A stretch of 64,000 bases of DNA from Streptomyces sp. Sge12 (GTDB lineage: Bacteria > Actinomycetota > Actinomycetes > Streptomycetales > Streptomycetaceae): assembly GCF_002080455.1 (NCBI RefSeq), contig NZ_CP020555.1, positions 682,001-746,000 of the forward strand, given 5' to 3'. The translations under genes were made by a program, and so were the position numbers. Shown here piece by piece: positions 63,229 to 64,000 of the stretch (position 1 is its first letter; the number at the start of each line of letters is the position of its first letter). The notes beneath the pieces were generated by a model that had not been told where the DNA came from, made no database searches, and was given only the letters and a program-made list of their open reading frames with translations.

Positions 63229-64000
63229 ATGTCCTTGCAGAAGGGCGCCAACGTACCGGTGCCGAGTGACACGGTCCGGGTGGAACTGGGGTGGCGGGGC
63301 GGTCCCGGGGCGCCCGATGTGGACGTGTCGGCGCTGCTGCTGACGGCGGCCGGCAAGGTGCGGTCGGACGACGACTTCGTGTTCTACAACCAGCCCGTTC
63401 ACCGCAGTGGCGCCGTGCGCCACGAGGGGAGGCGCCAGGACGGCGCCGGAGCGGTCGAGACGATCGGGGTGGTGCTGACCGCGGTGGAGCAGGAGATCGG
63501 GACCGTGGTGCTCGCGGCTTCCACCGACGGCACGTTCGCCCGGGTGTCCGGCCTCTTCGTACGCGTGCTGGACGCGCAGAGCGGCGCCGAGACGGCGCGG
63601 TTCGACGCAACGGGTGCCACCACGGAGACCGCGCTGGTGCTCGGGGAGCTGTACCGGCGGGGCGGCGCGTGGAAGTTCCGGGCGGTGGGTCAGGGATACG
63701 CCTCCGGCCTTGCGGGGCTCGCCACCGATTTCGGGATCACGGTCGACGACCCCGCCCCGCCCGCACCCGTGGTGGCCGCACCCGCACCCGTGGTGACCCC
63801 ACCCGCGCCCGCACCCGTGGTGGCCGCACCCGCGCCCGTGGTGCCCGCCCCGTCCCGGCCCGTGCAGCTCTCGAAGATCACTTTGACGAAGGCGGCGCCC
63901 GCGGTCTCGCTGACCAAACAGGGGGCCACCACCGGGCGGATGCGGGTCAACCTCACGTGGAGCGCCGCCCAGCCGCCGCGCGGCTGGATGAGGAAGGGAC
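63229..64000 (+). CDS. TerD family tellurium-resistance/stress protein (3' end cut)
   Basis: The open frame from ATG 63229 (GGGGGAA upstream) runs to the window edge. It starts MSLQKGANVPVPSDTVRVEL, the TerD signature. DVDVSALLLTAAGKVRSDDD and ASTDGTFARVSGLFVRVLDA carry the calcium-binding-type acidic loops, and a YRRGGAWKFRAVGQGYASGL end closes the domain (about residue 165). A Pro/Ala/Val repeat linker follows, then SKITLTKAAPAVSLTKQGAT, the start of a second Ter-type domain. TerD proteins act in membrane-linked stress and tellurite or phage responses. Confidence 0.9.
   Translation, partial: MSLQKGANVPVPSDTVRVELGWRGGPGAPDVDVSALLLTAAGKVRSDDDFVFYNQPVHRSGAVRHEGRRQDGAGAVETIGVVLTAVEQEIGTVVLAASTDGTFARVSGLFVRVLDAQSGAETARFDATGATTETALVLGELYRRGGAWKFRAVGQGYASGLAGLATDFGITVDDPAPPAPVVAAPAPVVTPPAPAPVVAAPAPVVPAPSRPVQLSKITLTKAAPAVSLTKQGATTGRMRVNLTWSAAQPPRGWMRKG
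63763..63843. repeat. Repeat encoding the TerD linker
   Basis: Four copies of CCCGTGGTG, each after GCA/GCG-CCC codons, encode an APAPVV repeat between the two Ter domains. Copy-number change would keep the frame. Confidence 0.7.

Overview
The window is about 73% GC. Most genes have a strong third-position GC bias, GGAGG-type ribosome sites and frequent GTG starts. It also carries a 2-methylisoborneol (earthy odour) operon, several paired TetR/MarR/PadR regulators, GPP34 and TerD proteins and class A beta-lactamase. Together these point to a Streptomyces chromosome or a very close relative. I see no rRNA, tRNA, CRISPR array, transposase or phage gene. The content looks like ordinary accessory Streptomyces sequence with several decaying genes.

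Layout. 1-3144: two regulator/oxidoreductase pairs (MarR/SDR; TetR/alkylglycerone-phosphate-synthase-like FAD enzyme), each with a visible palindromic operator. 3248-7036: three-gene 2-methylisoborneol operon, transcribed leftward: family 2B encapsulin shell with a cyclic-nucleotide-binding domain, terpene cyclase, GPP C-methyltransferase. 7387-14090: Tat-exported beta-lactamase, a membrane-anchored helical protein, a TetR/SDR pair and a PadR/acyl-CoA dehydrogenase pair, both with operators. 14322-24675: GPP34 protein, kinase, FUSC-like membrane protein, carotenoid oxygenase, PBP4-type carboxypeptidase and several unrecognised proteins. 22019-25497 includes one frameshifted gene and one two-gene fusion remnant.

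25534-35132: M24 peptidase-like protein, a DUF6056-type membrane protein, a GH15-like exported protein, a lipoprotein, a PIG-L deacetylase with a beta-propeller-like tail, other secreted proteins and a GNAT remnant. The envelope or polysaccharide theme is inferred. 35261-38033: nitrilase-fold amidase, autoregulated LacI regulator and NUDIX hydrolase. 38046-46138: a divergently arranged ABC export cassette of two very large FtsX/MacB-type permeases and two ATPases, one with a C-terminal AbrB-like barrel.

46360-49864: a tightly coupled three-gene signalling operon: response-regulator receiver fused to a thioredoxin-reductase-like flavoprotein, a cNMP-domain histidine kinase, and a UBP-type zinc finger. 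50765-54993: an ECF sigma / zinc-finger anti-sigma / ABC transporter operon read leftward, in which sigma and anti-sigma genes each carry a five-copy hexanucleotide repeat. 55079-59957: enoyl-CoA hydratase, an orphan histidine kinase, polyprenyl diphosphate synthase, and a DUF4386/TetR pair with twin operators. 60140-64000: an EACC1-like small protein beside a CHAT-protease protein, then a small acidic protein and a TerD protein cut by the window edge. This last block is the best candidate for a poorly described conflict or stress system. The REC-flavoprotein/kinase/zinc-finger operon is second.
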